Positions 36,395-45,504 of a DNA stretch of 64,000 nucleotides are shown one piece after another. The notes under the pieces were generated by a model. It was not told where the DNA came from, did no database searches, and saw only the letters and a program-made list of their open reading frames with translations. The stretch comes from FEN-1139 sp964396375. Lineage in GTDB: Bacteria; Myxococcota_A; Polyangia; Polyangiales; Polyangiaceae. Location of the stretch: assembly GCA_964396375.1 (NCBI GenBank), contig CAYNEY010000001.1, positions 121,209-185,208 on the forward strand, written 5' to 3'. Numbering within the stretch: the first letter of the stretch is position 1; the number at the start of each line of letters is the position of its first letter. A program made the translations under genes and the position numbers.

Positions 36395-37369
36395 ATGGAG
36401 CTTCGGGTGTGGCGGCTCGTTTCTGCACTGCTTTCGGTCCCGGCTTGCGGTGGTACCTTGGACGCTGGCTGGGATGAACCGAAGGGATCTCTCCCCGTCG
36501 ACGAGCGGAACCCCGTCATCTTGTGCAACGACGGGGCCTTCGACAACTGGCAGGGTGAGCATGCCGTGTTGTTCGCCCGCGCCGGCGGACCTTCGCTCAC
36601 CGGCATCGTGATCAATGACGGTTGGCCCTGGACGGAACTCGACGAGAACCTGGCGGGTTGGCAGCAGATGTTGGCTCGGGCCCGCGACAGTGGCATCGAG
36701 GGGCTGCCCGAGCCCATTTCCAGCTCGGGGCCGGCCCTGGTGCGACCGGACAATGACGACATCGACGCCACTTCGCCGAATGGCTCTGAAGGAGCTCTCT
36801 TCATCGTCGAGCGTTCTCGGGAACTGAGTCGCCCAGGGCGGCCGCTGGTGGTGGTGACGGGTGGAAGGCTCACGGACGTAGCGGATGCGTACCTCTTGGA
36901 TCACAGCTTGCCTGAGCGGGTGGTGGTGGTCTCGGCGCTCGGCACCACCAAGACCGATGGTGCTGCGATGGGTTTGCCCAATGGTCAGCTCGACACCTGG
37001 GCCAACATCATCGTGGCGCAGAAGTTCGAGTACGTGCAGGTCACCGGCTACTCCTACGACCTCAATTCGGATATCCTTTCCGGGGATCTTGCCGAGTTTC
37101 CCGTGAACCCGTTCTTGTCTTGGGTCGCCGGGAAACAGGCCCGCGTCGAAAATGTCACCGACCAGGTCGCACTCTTCGTGGTGGCTATGCCGGAGGTGGT
37201 CGAGACCATGGTTGCGGTCGAACACAGCGGGGAGGACGAAGAGGGGATCCCCCTTCTGACTTCGGCCTCGGGCGGCTCGGCTCACGTCATCACCTCGATC
37301 GATCTCGATGCGGTTGCCGAACGACTCCGCTCCATCCTGCTCGAGCCGAGCACTTTCGCTGTGGAGTGA
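36395..37369 (+). CDS. Nucleoside-hydrolase-like lipoprotein
   Basis: A 324-residue lipoprotein with signal LLSVPAC (ATG at 36395). The body resembles the inosine-uridine nucleoside hydrolase fold: an early CNDGAFDNWQ in place of the DxDxxxDD metal loop, GIVINDGWPW, then VRPDNDDIDA, and the characteristic VVVTGGRLTDVADAYLLDH segment. The first Asp-rich loop is not a perfect match to active enzymes, so catalysis is uncertain. The frame is open to 36158 but the upstream part shows no signal peptide. Function and substrate unknown. Confidence 0.55.
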   Translation: MELRVWRLVSALLSVPACGGTLDAGWDEPKGSLPVDERNPVILCNDGAFDNWQGEHAVLFARAGGPSLTGIVINDGWPWTELDENLAGWQQMLARARDSGIEGLPEPISSSGPALVRPDNDDIDATSPNGSEGALFIVERSRELSRPGRPLVVVTGGRLTDVADAYLLDHSLPERVVVVSALGTTKTDGAAMGLPNGQLDTWANIIVAQKFEYVQVTGYSYDLNSDILSGDLAEFPVNPFLSWVAGKQARVENVTDQVALFVVAMPEVVETMVAVEHSGEDEEGIPLLTSASGGSAHVITSIDLDAVAERLRSILLEPSTFAVE

Positions 37370-37390
37370 AGGGGGGGCTCACCCCCTTAG

Positions 37391-37442
37391 AAAAAAAACC
37401 TCCTCGAGAAACAACTGCCGTCGCGCCTGACCGACGAGGAGG
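37391..37442 (-). terminator. Candidate intrinsic terminator for the minus strand
   Basis: The 8-base arms at 37435-37442 and 37399-37406 pair perfectly (CCTCCTCG/CGAGGAGG), and on the minus strand they are followed by eight T (37398-37391). The loop is 28 bases, longer than usual. It could end transcripts coming from the small minus-strand gene at 37889-38089. Confidence 0.4.
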
Positions 37443-37533
37443 GGTCAGTCACGGAGCTTGACGCCGCCCCGGGCGACGCCATGTTCTCGTGAAGAAGGAA
37501 TAATCTGTCTGTACTGGAAGTTAGGTTAAGAAA

Positions 37534-37896
37534 ATGGTCAAGGCAATCATTGGTTTAGGCAGTCTAGGGCTTGGTGGTTCGGTGATGGCGGCAGTGGCCT
37601 ATCTGCAGTTCGCACCGCCGAAGCGCGTGGTGTTGGTGGAGGAGCCTGCGCCGGTCGTGGCAGCGCAGCCGAAGCTCACGAGTGAGGTTGGCGCCGAGCG
37701 CCGGCCCAACCCGCCACCTCTCGGGCATCACCCCGCGCCGGCCACGCGAGCCCCCGCCCAGAAGAGCGCATCTTCCCCGAGCCCAACGATGGTTCCATGC
37801 TCCGAGTTCAGCGAACTCGGACCCACTGCCATTGCGGGGACCGAGGCTGGTGACACAAGGTCGGTGCGTAGGCTGTGCCAAGCACCGGTCAGATGA
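37534..37896 (+). CDS. Small membrane-anchored Pro-rich hypothetical protein
   Basis: A 120-residue product with an N-terminal hydrophobic helix (IIGLGSLGLGGSVMAAVAYL) and a Pro/Ala/Ser-rich remainder. No family recognised. An A/T-rich stretch precedes the ATG. The last 8 bases overlap the convergent 66-residue gene. It may be a genuine small anchor protein or a chance frame; codon use in the first half looks coding. Confidence 0.45.
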   Translation: MVKAIIGLGSLGLGGSVMAAVAYLQFAPPKRVVLVEEPAPVVAAQPKLTSEVGAERRPNPPPLGHHPAPATRAPAQKSASSPSPTMVPCSEFSELGPTAIAGTEAGDTRSVRRLCQAPVR

Positions 37897-38089
37897 ACCA
37901 GAGCCCGAGCACGAAGAGCATGCTGGCGGTCAGAACCGACACGGCCGCCGCCACCTCCCAGGGGCCGGTGCGGGGATCGGTGATCCGAAGCTCGATGGAT
38001 GCGAAGCGATGCGCTTCGCGCTGGCGGCGACCCGTGAGTGCTCGGTTGGCCTCACGCAGTCCGGGATCGAAGGTCTCGAGATCCATCAC
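37889..38089 (-). CDS. Small tail-anchored protein
   Basis: A 66-residue product with a charged N-terminal part (NRALTGRRQREAHRFASIEL) and a single hydrophobic C-terminal helix (EVAAAVSVLTASMLFVLGLW) ending Phe-Ile. This is the layout of a tail-anchored membrane protein. It lies 92 bases downstream of the GspE_N/HEAT gene on the same strand and may be in its transcript. Family unknown. Confidence 0.55.
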   Translation of the reverse strand: MMDLETFDPGLREANRALTGRRQREAHRFASIELRITDPRTGPWEVAAAVSVLTASMLFVLGLWFI

Positions 38090-38181
38090 CGGCCCTTTTA
38101 TGACGCAGAGCGGCGTCGCCCGTCGAGCAGAAAACGCCTGAGACTGGCCAGCTGGTCAGTTCAGTGGGGTCGGCGGGGATT

Positions 38182-40892
38182 TCAGGGCGGAGGAGGGCGG
38201 ACGCTGCGTCCGCCGGTGGTGCGGAACCACTCGCGGTACTTCCGCTGGACGCGGAGCCGTTGCTCCTCATCCCGATCGTCGATATCCCCCACATAGATCC
38301 GTGAGACGGCGTGCAGCTCCTCTGCGGCGAGCTGACGGAGGGTGGGGTTCGTGTGATTGAGCGCGTCGATCAACCACTCAAGGCGATGGCGCGTCTCGTT
38401 CAGCGTGTAAAAGGACGTCCAATCATCCTTCGAGTACCCGAAGTCCTGCCGGGTCAGCGTGACCAGGGCCTGCTGGGCCGCGGCAGCCGTACCCGGATTG
38501 GGGTCGCTGAGCAAGAGGATGAGATCGGGGATCGCGAGGGTGTCGCGCATGTCGCACAAGGCGTCGATGGCGGCGAGCCTTTGGGTCACGACCACCGCGG
38601 GATCACTCGCGGTGGTGAGGAGGGCTCCTCGCAAGGCTGCCGCCGCATCCGGATCGGTGGAGAGCATCTGGGCGGCGCCGAAGGCGGCGCGGCGCACCTC
38701 GGGATGGCGATCTTGAACGAGCCGACGCGCCACGGCGATGGCTGCTTGACGACCAGGAAGCTCACCGAGTAGGCGGGTGGCCCAACCACGTACTTGGGCG
38801 TTTGGATCGCTGCTCTTGGCGATCACGTGCGGGCGAGCCACCGGTCCGAAGGCGACCAGTGCCGAGAGGACCAGGCTGGCTTCCGATGCGCGCACGGGAC
38901 CGTCGGGGCGCGGTGGTCGCGTCGGGTTGAGGAAAGGTCCCGGCAGCTTGTGCGACAGAAAGGCGGCCGCACGGTCGCCGAGTTCGACCAGCTCTGGGAG
39001 CACTGAGGAATCGCCGGCGAGCAGGCGCTCCACCAAGTCGCGGCAGTCCGCGCCGTAGTCCATACTCGGTGGCGCTCCCGACAGTTCCATGGGCAAGGCG
39101 AGTTTCGCCACGGCCGGTGCGTGGGGAGGACCGGCTTGGGCAAGTTGGGCATCCTCCGCAAGTCCAAGCCGTGTCCCCGTCTCCGAGAAGGCCGCTTCGG
39201 GATCTGGGTTCAGTCCTGGTTTGGTGCTGATGCGGGCAAAATCCTGGGCTCGCGAGGAGCCGTCGGGGGTGTTGGTGACGAGGAGTGGAGTGAGGTCGCG
39301 GGGCACGGCGCCGGTAATGCGCGCCTCGGACGAGGTGACCACTCGGGGGACGCGCAGAGTCTCGCCGCTGTGGGGATCGGCGTGTGGCGAGGGCAGCGGC
39401 AGGTGATCGGCGACGGCCCGGAGCGTTGGGGGGGAGTCGGATGCGTCGAGCTGCGTGAAGTGCGCAAGATTGGTCGGCGCGGGCGGCGCGACGCTGGGTG
39501 GTGCCGGCGCGGGCGGCGCGACGCTGGGCGGTGCCGGCGCGGGCGGNNNNNNNNNNNNNNNNNNNNNNNNNNNNNNNNNNNNNNNNNNNNNNNNNNNNNN
39601 NNNNNNNNNNNNNNNNNNNNNNNNNNNNNNNNNNNNNNNNNNNNNNCGCTGGGTGGTGCCGGCGCGGGCGGCGCGACGCTGGGCGGTGCCGGCGCGGGCG
39701 GTGCGACGCTGGGCGGTGCCGGCGCGGCGGTTGCGGTGCCGAAAGGCTCCTCGCCATCGCGCGGGCGCTCTCGACGCTTCTTCTCGAGCAAGAGTCGTTC
39801 GAGGGTGAGTTCGACGAGTCCGGTGAAGGAAAGGACGTCGCCCACCTGCGAGAGATCCACGTTGCGCGCGCCGTCGTCGCCCATCACTACGGCGACCACC
39901 CGGCCACGGAGCACCACCGGGACGCACAACACCTTCATGCCCACAGGTCGGTCGAAGCTCTGGCGGAGCGCGGTGTCCGTAGGGTGGTCGGAGGGCACCG
40001 CGAGGAGGAAGCTGCCGTGTTCGCAGGTGCGTCCGAGCAGGCTCTCCGGCGCAGCGGGGAGCGGAGCCAGCGTGGTGTGAGCGGTCGTGGTCGGCGTGCC
40101 GCGCAGTTCGCGCAGGGTCAGGATCCGGTTTTGCACGGCGAGCAGCGCCGTCCACTCGAAGTACTGGGCGGCGAAGTCGACCCAAATCCCGAGGGCCTCC
40201 GTCGCTGAGGTCGAACGCGAGAGTTCTGCTTCGCCCATCGCTGCCGTAAAGGGGCCGCGACGGCGCGCTGGCTTCTTCCGCTCGGGGCGGGCCCGCGGAG
40301 CGGGCCGAACCGACGACTCCCGGAGTGGTTCGGCGGCGGGTGGCTCTGGTGGAACCGGGCCCTGTGCGGTGACGGGTAGGGGAAGCCCTGGCAGCGGACG
40401 TGTCGACTCGGTGTTGCTGGCGGAGCCGTCCACCAGGGTGAGGAGTTGCCCGACGCGCGTGGGGAGCGGTGTCCCAAAGTCTCGCGCTTGGGCCTCGAGG
40501 ATCCGGAACGAAAGGGCAGCGTGGGGGCTCACCGGCTCCCCGAGGTGCCGCTCGAACTCCTTTTGGATCGCGTGGTCGAGACGCGACGTGACCGCGAGGC
40601 ACAAGACCCCAGCCTGGTCTCGATAGGGGAACACCACCCGCTCCGTCGGGAGCGCCGGCAGGATCCGGCGACGAAGAGGCTCCGGGCTCACCGGGAGGGC
40701 ACCCGGTGGAGCACTCGGTAGCTCGAGTGCGATGCCGTTCATCTGCGTCAGCGTGACCTCGTCGATGGCGCCGAGCTCGAGCAGGTTGGTGGTGAGATCG
40801 CCGCCCAGCATCGTCTGGCGGAGCATTGCCTGCTCGACGGTTTCGATTGGGAGTGCGCGGTGTCCAAGAAGGACTGCGGCCAGCGAGGTCAT
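38182..40892 (-). CDS. GspE N-terminal domain, GAF-like and HEAT-repeat protein, interrupted by an assembly gap
   Basis: The start at 40892 opens a GspE N-terminal (MshEN-like) domain (LGGDLTTNLLELGAIDE). A charged linker follows, then a GAF-like domain near residues 240-400 (WVDFAAQYFEWTALLAVQNR, KVLCVPVVLRGRVVAVVMGD). A repeat region of 10-residue units built on PAPAPPSVAP is cut by 100 N at 39547-39646. After the gap the coding frame changes and runs on into HEAT-like repeats (DPNAQVRGWATRLLGELPG, HPEVRRAAFGAAQML) and a C-terminal WFRTTGG. No ATPase domain is present. A regulatory role tied to cyclic nucleotides or secretion is possible, but only as inference from the domain types. Confidence 0.8.
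39478..39735 (-). repeat. 30-bp tandem repeat (PAPAPPSVAP), with assembly gap inside
   Basis: Units of 30 bases flank the N run on both sides, about two to three on each side. Copies differ by single bases (GGTGGTGCC and GGCGGTGCC). True copy number is unknown. Confidence 0.9.
39547..39646. other. Assembly gap (100 N)
   Basis: A placeholder of exactly 100 N inside the 30-bp repeat. The reading frame shifts across it. Confidence 0.95.
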
Positions 40893-41016
40893 CTTGTGAG
40901 GCCGAGGATCGAGACCGCATTGTCCTGGCGCGTGCCACGATGTCAACCGCGAGTCGGTGGAATGACGCGGCCGAATGGCCGACGAGGAGGACTGGTGAGG
41001 GGTTGGAGTGGCCGAG

Positions 41017-41763
41017 TCAGTGGTAGAGGAGCCATTTCACGCCAGGCTTGATCTCCAAGTGGATGTGCGTGGCGTGGGGGCGATCGAAGTGGGGGGTGAG
41101 GGCGTAGTGGAAGAGTCGCGCGTCGCGTGCTTCGCAGACCAGGTCGAGCAGCTCCTGCCCGCGGGGATTCTGGAGGCGGCGGGCGTTCGGGCCACAGGTC
41201 TTTGCGCCGAGGCGGGGGCTGAAGTCTTTCTCGACGGAGAGCCAGCTACCGTCGGCCCGGCGCAAGAGACCGACGTCGATGGCGAGCCCGCCCGCGTGGC
41301 GGGTCAGACCCTCACCGGCCACCGCCGTGGGTGAGGGGCGAAACATCGTGTAGTGCACCACCTCCACGATCCCGTGGCGGGCGAGCAGCTGAGCGAACTC
41401 ATCGAGCACGAGGGCGAGGCGCCCATCCAAGATCTCGTAGGGAGTGGTGGCGGTGTCCTTTTTGGACTGCGTGCCGTGGATGTGCACCCCGTGCAAAGGC
41501 CCGGTGAGGCGTCCTGGAAGGCGTATCCCTGGCACGGGCTGTTCCGATTCGCAGAAGGGGATGGCGCGGTCCTCGATCCACGCGCGCACCTGGTCGTTGC
41601 TCGCGTTGGCGGCGAGAAAGGCGGGGCCCTCGGCCGTGTCGCGCTCGCCGAGAACCTCGAGATAAGGGTTCGCGGCAAGTGCATTCGAGGGGAGCGCGAC
41701 GAAGACGCTGAGGGCCGCCTGAGCGAAGCCAAGGCAGAGGCGTGAGCGAAGGGATCTCGGCAT
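41017..41763 (-). CDS. Extensin-like secreted peptidase-fold protein
   Basis: A 248-residue product with a signal peptide (AALSVFVALPSNALA). The C-terminal half carries TRHAGGLAIDVGLLRRADG and the late HATHIHLEIKPG, the metal-site pattern of extensin-like/M15-related peptidoglycan proteins. Two Cys-containing segments (CESEQP, CGPNARR) may form disulphides. Likely a periplasmic or surface wall enzyme; substrate unproven. Chosen start ATG 41763 begins the signal peptide. It diverges from the MEMO-AMMECR1 operon, 136 bases apart. Confidence 0.8.
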   Translation of the reverse strand: MPRSLRSRLCLGFAQAALSVFVALPSNALAANPYLEVLGERDTAEGPAFLAANASNDQVRAWIEDRAIPFCESEQPVPGIRLPGRLTGPLHGVHIHGTQSKKDTATTPYEILDGRLALVLDEFAQLLARHGIVEVVHYTMFRPSPTAVAGEGLTRHAGGLAIDVGLLRRADGSWLSVEKDFSPRLGAKTCGPNARRLQNPRGQELLDLVCEARDARLFHYALTPHFDRPHATHIHLEIKPGVKWLLYH

Positions 41764-41899
41764 GCCCGGTGATGGTGGCATCCGAGAGCGCCGAAGGCCA
41801 AGAATGGGCCAGGTCATCGGGCCGATCTCAGTGGGGCAAGGAGTACGGTGGGGGCTCGTCGAAGGGCCTCCGGCCGTGCGAACATGGGTCTCCCTGCTC
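41764..41899. promoter_or_regulatory. Divergent promoter region of the AmmeMemoRadiSam/cytochrome cluster
   Basis: The 136-base gap between the extensin-like gene and the start of the operon. It must hold the main promoter of the eight-gene cluster unless a longer first gene is used. No clear hexamer pair or sigma-54 element is seen. Confidence 0.3.
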
Positions 41900-43423
41900 A
41901 TGTCGTTCCGGTTTCTCTCGCCGCAGGCTCAGGTTCGCTCCGTTCCGGTTGCGGTGCTGAGCTTGCTCATGCTGGGAGCCAGTTGTGCGAAGTCCGAATC
42001 GAAGCCGGTGCCCGAGCCTCCGCGTGTGCTGCGCGCACCGGCGGTGAGTGGCTCCTTCTACCCGAGCGAACCCGAAGCCTTGGCGCGGAGCGTCGACGGG
42101 TATCTCGGGCGTGCCCGCCGCCGTCCCGCACAAGGCGTCGCTGCTCTGATCTGTCCGCACGCGGGCCTCGACTACTCGGGGCCGGTCGCCGCAGAGTGTT
42201 TCGCGGCGGTGCGAGGTCGGAAGTTCGAGCGGGTGGTGGTGCTCTCCCCGAGTCACCGTGTGGCCTTCTTCGGCGCCGCTCTCTCGCCAGCCGACGGATT
42301 CTCGACGCCACTTGGGGTGCTCAGCGTGGCTCCCGAGGCTCGCGCTTTGGCGGCGAGCCCGCCATTTCTCCTCGATGCCGAGGCACACCGTCGGGAGCAT
42401 GGAATCGAGCTTCAGCTGCCCTTCGTGCAACGTGTCCTGGGAGAGACCAAGCTCGTGCCGATCGTGCTTGGTCGGGTCGATCCGGTGGCGGTTGCCGAGC
42501 GATTGCTGCCGCTCGCCGAGCGGCGGACGCTGTTCATCGCGAGCAGCGATTTCAGCCACTACCACTCCGGCGAGGCGGCGCGTGCCCTCGATGAGGGGAG
42601 CATCGACGCCATTTTGTCTCTCGATCCGGTTCGGATCCAGGGTATCGATGCCTGCGGTCGTGGTCCGATCGCGGTGCTTGCCGAGTTGGCTCGTCGGGTG
42701 GGCTGGCGGCCGGAGCTCATTGACTATCGACACAGCGGGGACATCACCGGTGATGTGGCGCGGGTGGTCGGGTACGCGGCACTTGCCTTTCTTACTTCTG
42801 AGCAGGCCGAGACTGAGACACAAGGAGCCAAGATGGGCAGCTATTCTCTCGAGGAACAATCGATGCTCTTGGGCTTGGCGCGGGCCGCGCTCCAAACGGC
42901 CGTGGAAAAGGGGAGGGCGCGCGTAACGACCGAGGGGTTGCCGCGCCGCCTGTTCGAGAACAAAGGTGCGTTCGTTACGCTGACCCGAGCTGGAAAGCTC
43001 CGCGGTTGCATCGGCAACATCATGCCGGAACGGCCGCTCGCCGAGGCGGTGATCCACAATGCCGAGAACGCGGCGCTCCGCGACTCGCGGTTCTCCCCGG
43101 TAGTGGCCGAGGAGCTCGAGCAGATCGAGGTGGAAGTGAGCGTGCTCTCGGTGCCAAGTCCCCTCGGGTTCACCACACCCGAGGAGCTGCTCACCAAGCT
43201 GCGGCCGCATGTCGATGGGGTGGTTCTCGACCTCGGAGGACGGCGGGCCACCTTCCTCCCTCAGGTCTGGGAACAGCTGCCCGAGCCGAGCTCCTTCTTG
43301 CGTCGATTGTCGGAGAAGGCAGGGCTCTCGCCGGAGGCCCTCCGCGCCCCGGAGCTGCAGATTTCCGTGTACCAGGTCGAGGCCTTCCACGAGTCCGAGC
43401 TCGGGCGCGTGCCGCGCAGGTGA
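41900..43423 (+). CDS. Exported MEMO1-AMMECR1 fusion (AmmeMemoRadiSam components B and A)
   Basis: A 507-residue protein. Residues 1-29 are a signal with a possible lipobox (MLGASC, Cys29). Residues 42-300 are a MEMO domain with its metal-ligand positions intact: His87 (CPHAGLDYSG), His119 (SPSH), Asp217 and His220 (SSDFSHYH) and Cys252 (CGRGPI); His167 lies in REHGIE. Residues 315-495 are an AMMECR1 domain with LRGCIG at 367-372. Usually these are two separate proteins; here B precedes A in one chain with an export signal. MEMO-family proteins have been linked to redox-active metal chemistry; the bacterial role is unknown. The stop is 1 base from the next gene. Confidence 0.9.
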   Translation: MSFRFLSPQAQVRSVPVAVLSLLMLGASCAKSESKPVPEPPRVLRAPAVSGSFYPSEPEALARSVDGYLGRARRRPAQGVAALICPHAGLDYSGPVAAECFAAVRGRKFERVVVLSPSHRVAFFGAALSPADGFSTPLGVLSVAPEARALAASPPFLLDAEAHRREHGIELQLPFVQRVLGETKLVPIVLGRVDPVAVAERLLPLAERRTLFIASSDFSHYHSGEAARALDEGSIDAILSLDPVRIQGIDACGRGPIAVLAELARRVGWRPELIDYRHSGDITGDVARVVGYAALAFLTSEQAETETQGAKMGSYSLEEQSMLLGLARAALQTAVEKGRARVTTEGLPRRLFENKGAFVTLTRAGKLRGCIGNIMPERPLAEAVIHNAENAALRDSRFSPVVAEELEQIEVEVSVLSVPSPLGFTTPEELLTKLRPHVDGVVLDLGGRRATFLPQVWEQLPEPSSFLRRLSEKAGLSPEALRAPELQISVYQVEAFHESELGRVPRR

Positions 43424-43424
43424 G

Positions 43425-45491
43425 ATGGGACGCTTCTGGTTGGTGGTCGTCCAGGGGATCTCCCACGTCACCACTCAGCTTGTGCTGCTCGGAGTGGTGC
43501 TCGGGCGGAGTTCGGGCAACGAGTATCTGGTTGGCCTTTGGTTTGCCGTGTGGCTCTCGGCGATGGCAATCGGATTCGTACTCGGCAGGCCTGCCGCGAC
43601 CAGCGAGCAAGCCCAGGCGCGCCTGTTCGTTCTCCTCCTCGCGCTGGCGGTGCTCTCCCCAACTCTGCTGATTGTGCTCCGCGGCGTGCTCGGATGGGCT
43701 CTTCCCCTGGGGGTTACGCTGAACTTCATTCATGTGGTGCTCCTCACTCTGCTCGCGGTAGGCCCTTTTGCGGTGCTCGCTGGGATGACGCTGAACACTT
43801 CCCTCGCTCTTTGCCCCGAGCCACCGTGGGTGCGACGGGTGATGGTAGGAGATGGCTTGGGAGACGCGCTGGGCGGCCTCTTCGCGATGCTCTGGCTGTT
43901 TTTGGGTTTTCAGCCCTTCGCGCTGCTGGTGCTGGTGGGAGCGCTGGTCGCGGGGCACGCGGTTGGCTTCTTTTCCCGAGGAGTGAAGCGGTGGGTGGGG
44001 TTGGGAGTGGTGGCGAGTTTGGCATTCTGTCTCGTGGCCTCGCCGCTCGCGCGGCAGAGCCTCGGCTGGCTGGTGGCGGGGCAGCGGGTGCTCGAGCATC
44101 GAGCCAGCCTGAGCGGCGAGTTCTTGCTGACCGAGGCTGGTGGGCTGCGCCTGCTCTGGCAGGATGGGAGGATCGTAGCGGGCACGACCACCCGCGAATC
44201 CGCGGAAGAGTTCGTGCATTTCTCGCTCGCTCAACCGCGCGTGGTCAGCCGGGTACTCCTCGTCGGGTTGCCCGATCGGGAACTGCTCGAAGAGCTGCTG
44301 CGCTACCCGCTTCTTGCCATCGATTGCATCGAGCCGGAGCAGGCCAAGATCGCACTTTGGCGTCGCGAACCAACCTGGCCGAACGAGCCGCGGGTGCGAG
44401 TCATACAGGACGATCTGGGACGCTATGCGAGAAGCTCGCGGCAGCGTTACGACCTGATTTTCCTCGATCAGCCCCCGCCCAATACCCTGGTGGCGGCGAG
44501 CCGTTATCGCCCCGAGTATCTGAGGCACGCCAAGCGTTTGCTCGGGCCGTCGGGGATTTTGAGCTTTCGGCTCGGTGACTACCAGAACCTGATGTCCGAG
44601 GAGTTGGCCCAGCTCCTCGGCGGGATCCGAGGAGAGCTGCGGCACGTCTTCGGGCAAGTCCTCATCCTACCCACCGCACCGGTCGTCTACCTGGTCTCGG
44701 ATGGTCCCCTCGAACTCACGGGGCGTGTTCAGTTTCCTCCGCGCCACGGTCAAGCTCGCTGGCTCAGCGAGGGGACGCTCCGCGATCTTCTGGCCCCTGA
44801 ACGTCTGGCGGAACTCGCGAGTGTCGAGTCGCCTGCGCCAAGCGGTGACCGTGGCGCGTCGCTGGTCGCGCGGACGCTCGAGCTCGATCGGGCGCGACTC
44901 CGAGGAGCACTGTCCCCACCGCTGCTCGTCCTCGCCACCTTGGCTCTGTTGGTCTTCTTCGTGCGTGGCCGTCGCCCCTTGGTGGTGGGGATGCTTGGGT
45001 TCGTCACCATGGGCTTTCAGCTTCTGCTCCTGCTCCAAATCCAAGGGGTGGCGAACGCCGTGTTGGGTCCCGTGCTCGCCATCGTGCCGGGGTTCCTGCT
45101 TGGCTCTTGTCTCGGCGGGGAGCTCCAGATCCGTTTTCGGGGCTGGCTCAGACCGCGGAGTGCGCTGTTCGCGCTGGCGTCGACGGGCCTTTTGGTCGCG
45201 CTCGCCGGAGGATGGATGGCAGAGCTCTCGCTCCCCTGGCTCACGGTCCTCGGATTCGGTGTGGCCTTGGTGCAGGGGATCTTGGGCGGACTTGGCTTCT
45301 CGGGCCTCCTGCTCCGTCTCCCGGAGCTCTCTCCGGGAAGACTCTTCGGTGCGGATCTGGCCGGCGCTGCCGTGGGAGCGCTCACCACCAGCACCGTGCT
45401 CCTCCCGCTGTTGGGGCTCGGGTGCACCTTCGTGCTCCTCGTTGGTACGACCCTCATCGCGGGCCTTGTGACCCGCAGGAATTGGGCGTAG
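43425..45491 (+). CDS. Membrane protein with embedded spermidine-synthase-like domain
   Basis: The product has 688 residues. Six or more hydrophobic segments in the first 230 residues (GVSHVTT-type start, LFVLLLALAVLSPTLLIVL, PFALLVLVGALVAGHAVGFF) are followed by a soluble aminopropyltransferase-like domain at about 235-480, with VLLVGLPDRELLEELL, the acidic AIDCIEPEQ, VRVIQDDLGRYARSS and YDLIFLDQPPPNT. Another set of six or so helices follows. It is a member of the fused MFS/spermidine-synthase-like family; the GGG-type SAM loop is degenerate (VGLPD), so polyamine synthesis is doubtful. Start ATG is 1 base after the MEMO-AMMECR1 stop. Confidence 0.8.
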   Translation: MGRFWLVVVQGISHVTTQLVLLGVVLGRSSGNEYLVGLWFAVWLSAMAIGFVLGRPAATSEQAQARLFVLLLALAVLSPTLLIVLRGVLGWALPLGVTLNFIHVVLLTLLAVGPFAVLAGMTLNTSLALCPEPPWVRRVMVGDGLGDALGGLFAMLWLFLGFQPFALLVLVGALVAGHAVGFFSRGVKRWVGLGVVASLAFCLVASPLARQSLGWLVAGQRVLEHRASLSGEFLLTEAGGLRLLWQDGRIVAGTTTRESAEEFVHFSLAQPRVVSRVLLVGLPDRELLEELLRYPLLAIDCIEPEQAKIALWRREPTWPNEPRVRVIQDDLGRYARSSRQRYDLIFLDQPPPNTLVAASRYRPEYLRHAKRLLGPSGILSFRLGDYQNLMSEELAQLLGGIRGELRHVFGQVLILPTAPVVYLVSDGPLELTGRVQFPPRHGQARWLSEGTLRDLLAPERLAELASVESPAPSGDRGASLVARTLELDRARLRGALSPPLLVLATLALLVFFVRGRRPLVVGMLGFVTMGFQLLLLLQIQGVANAVLGPVLAIVPGFLLGSCLGGELQIRFRGWLRPRSALFALASTGLLVALAGGWMAELSLPWLTVLGFGVALVQGILGGLGFSGLLLRLPELSPGRLFGADLAGAAVGALTTSTVLLPLLGLGCTFVLLVGTTLIAGLVTRRNWA

Positions 45492-45504
45492 AGCCCGGGC
45501 AGCT

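Noticed and set aside
37369..37388. Hairpin AAGGGGG/CCCCCTT after the nucleoside-hydrolase-like gene as a plus-strand terminator
   Set aside because: It is followed by an A-run on the plus strand, not a T-run, so it is not an intrinsic terminator in that direction. The nearby minus-strand candidate is kept instead.
41828..43474. Long open frame on the minus strand (548 codons)
   Set aside because: It is antisense to the MEMO-AMMECR1 gene, whose family motifs are clear. High GC produces such shadows.
43425..45491. Genuine spermidine synthase gene speE
   Set aside because: The protein is fused with many membrane helices and its glycine loop is degenerate, so polyamine synthesis is not supported.
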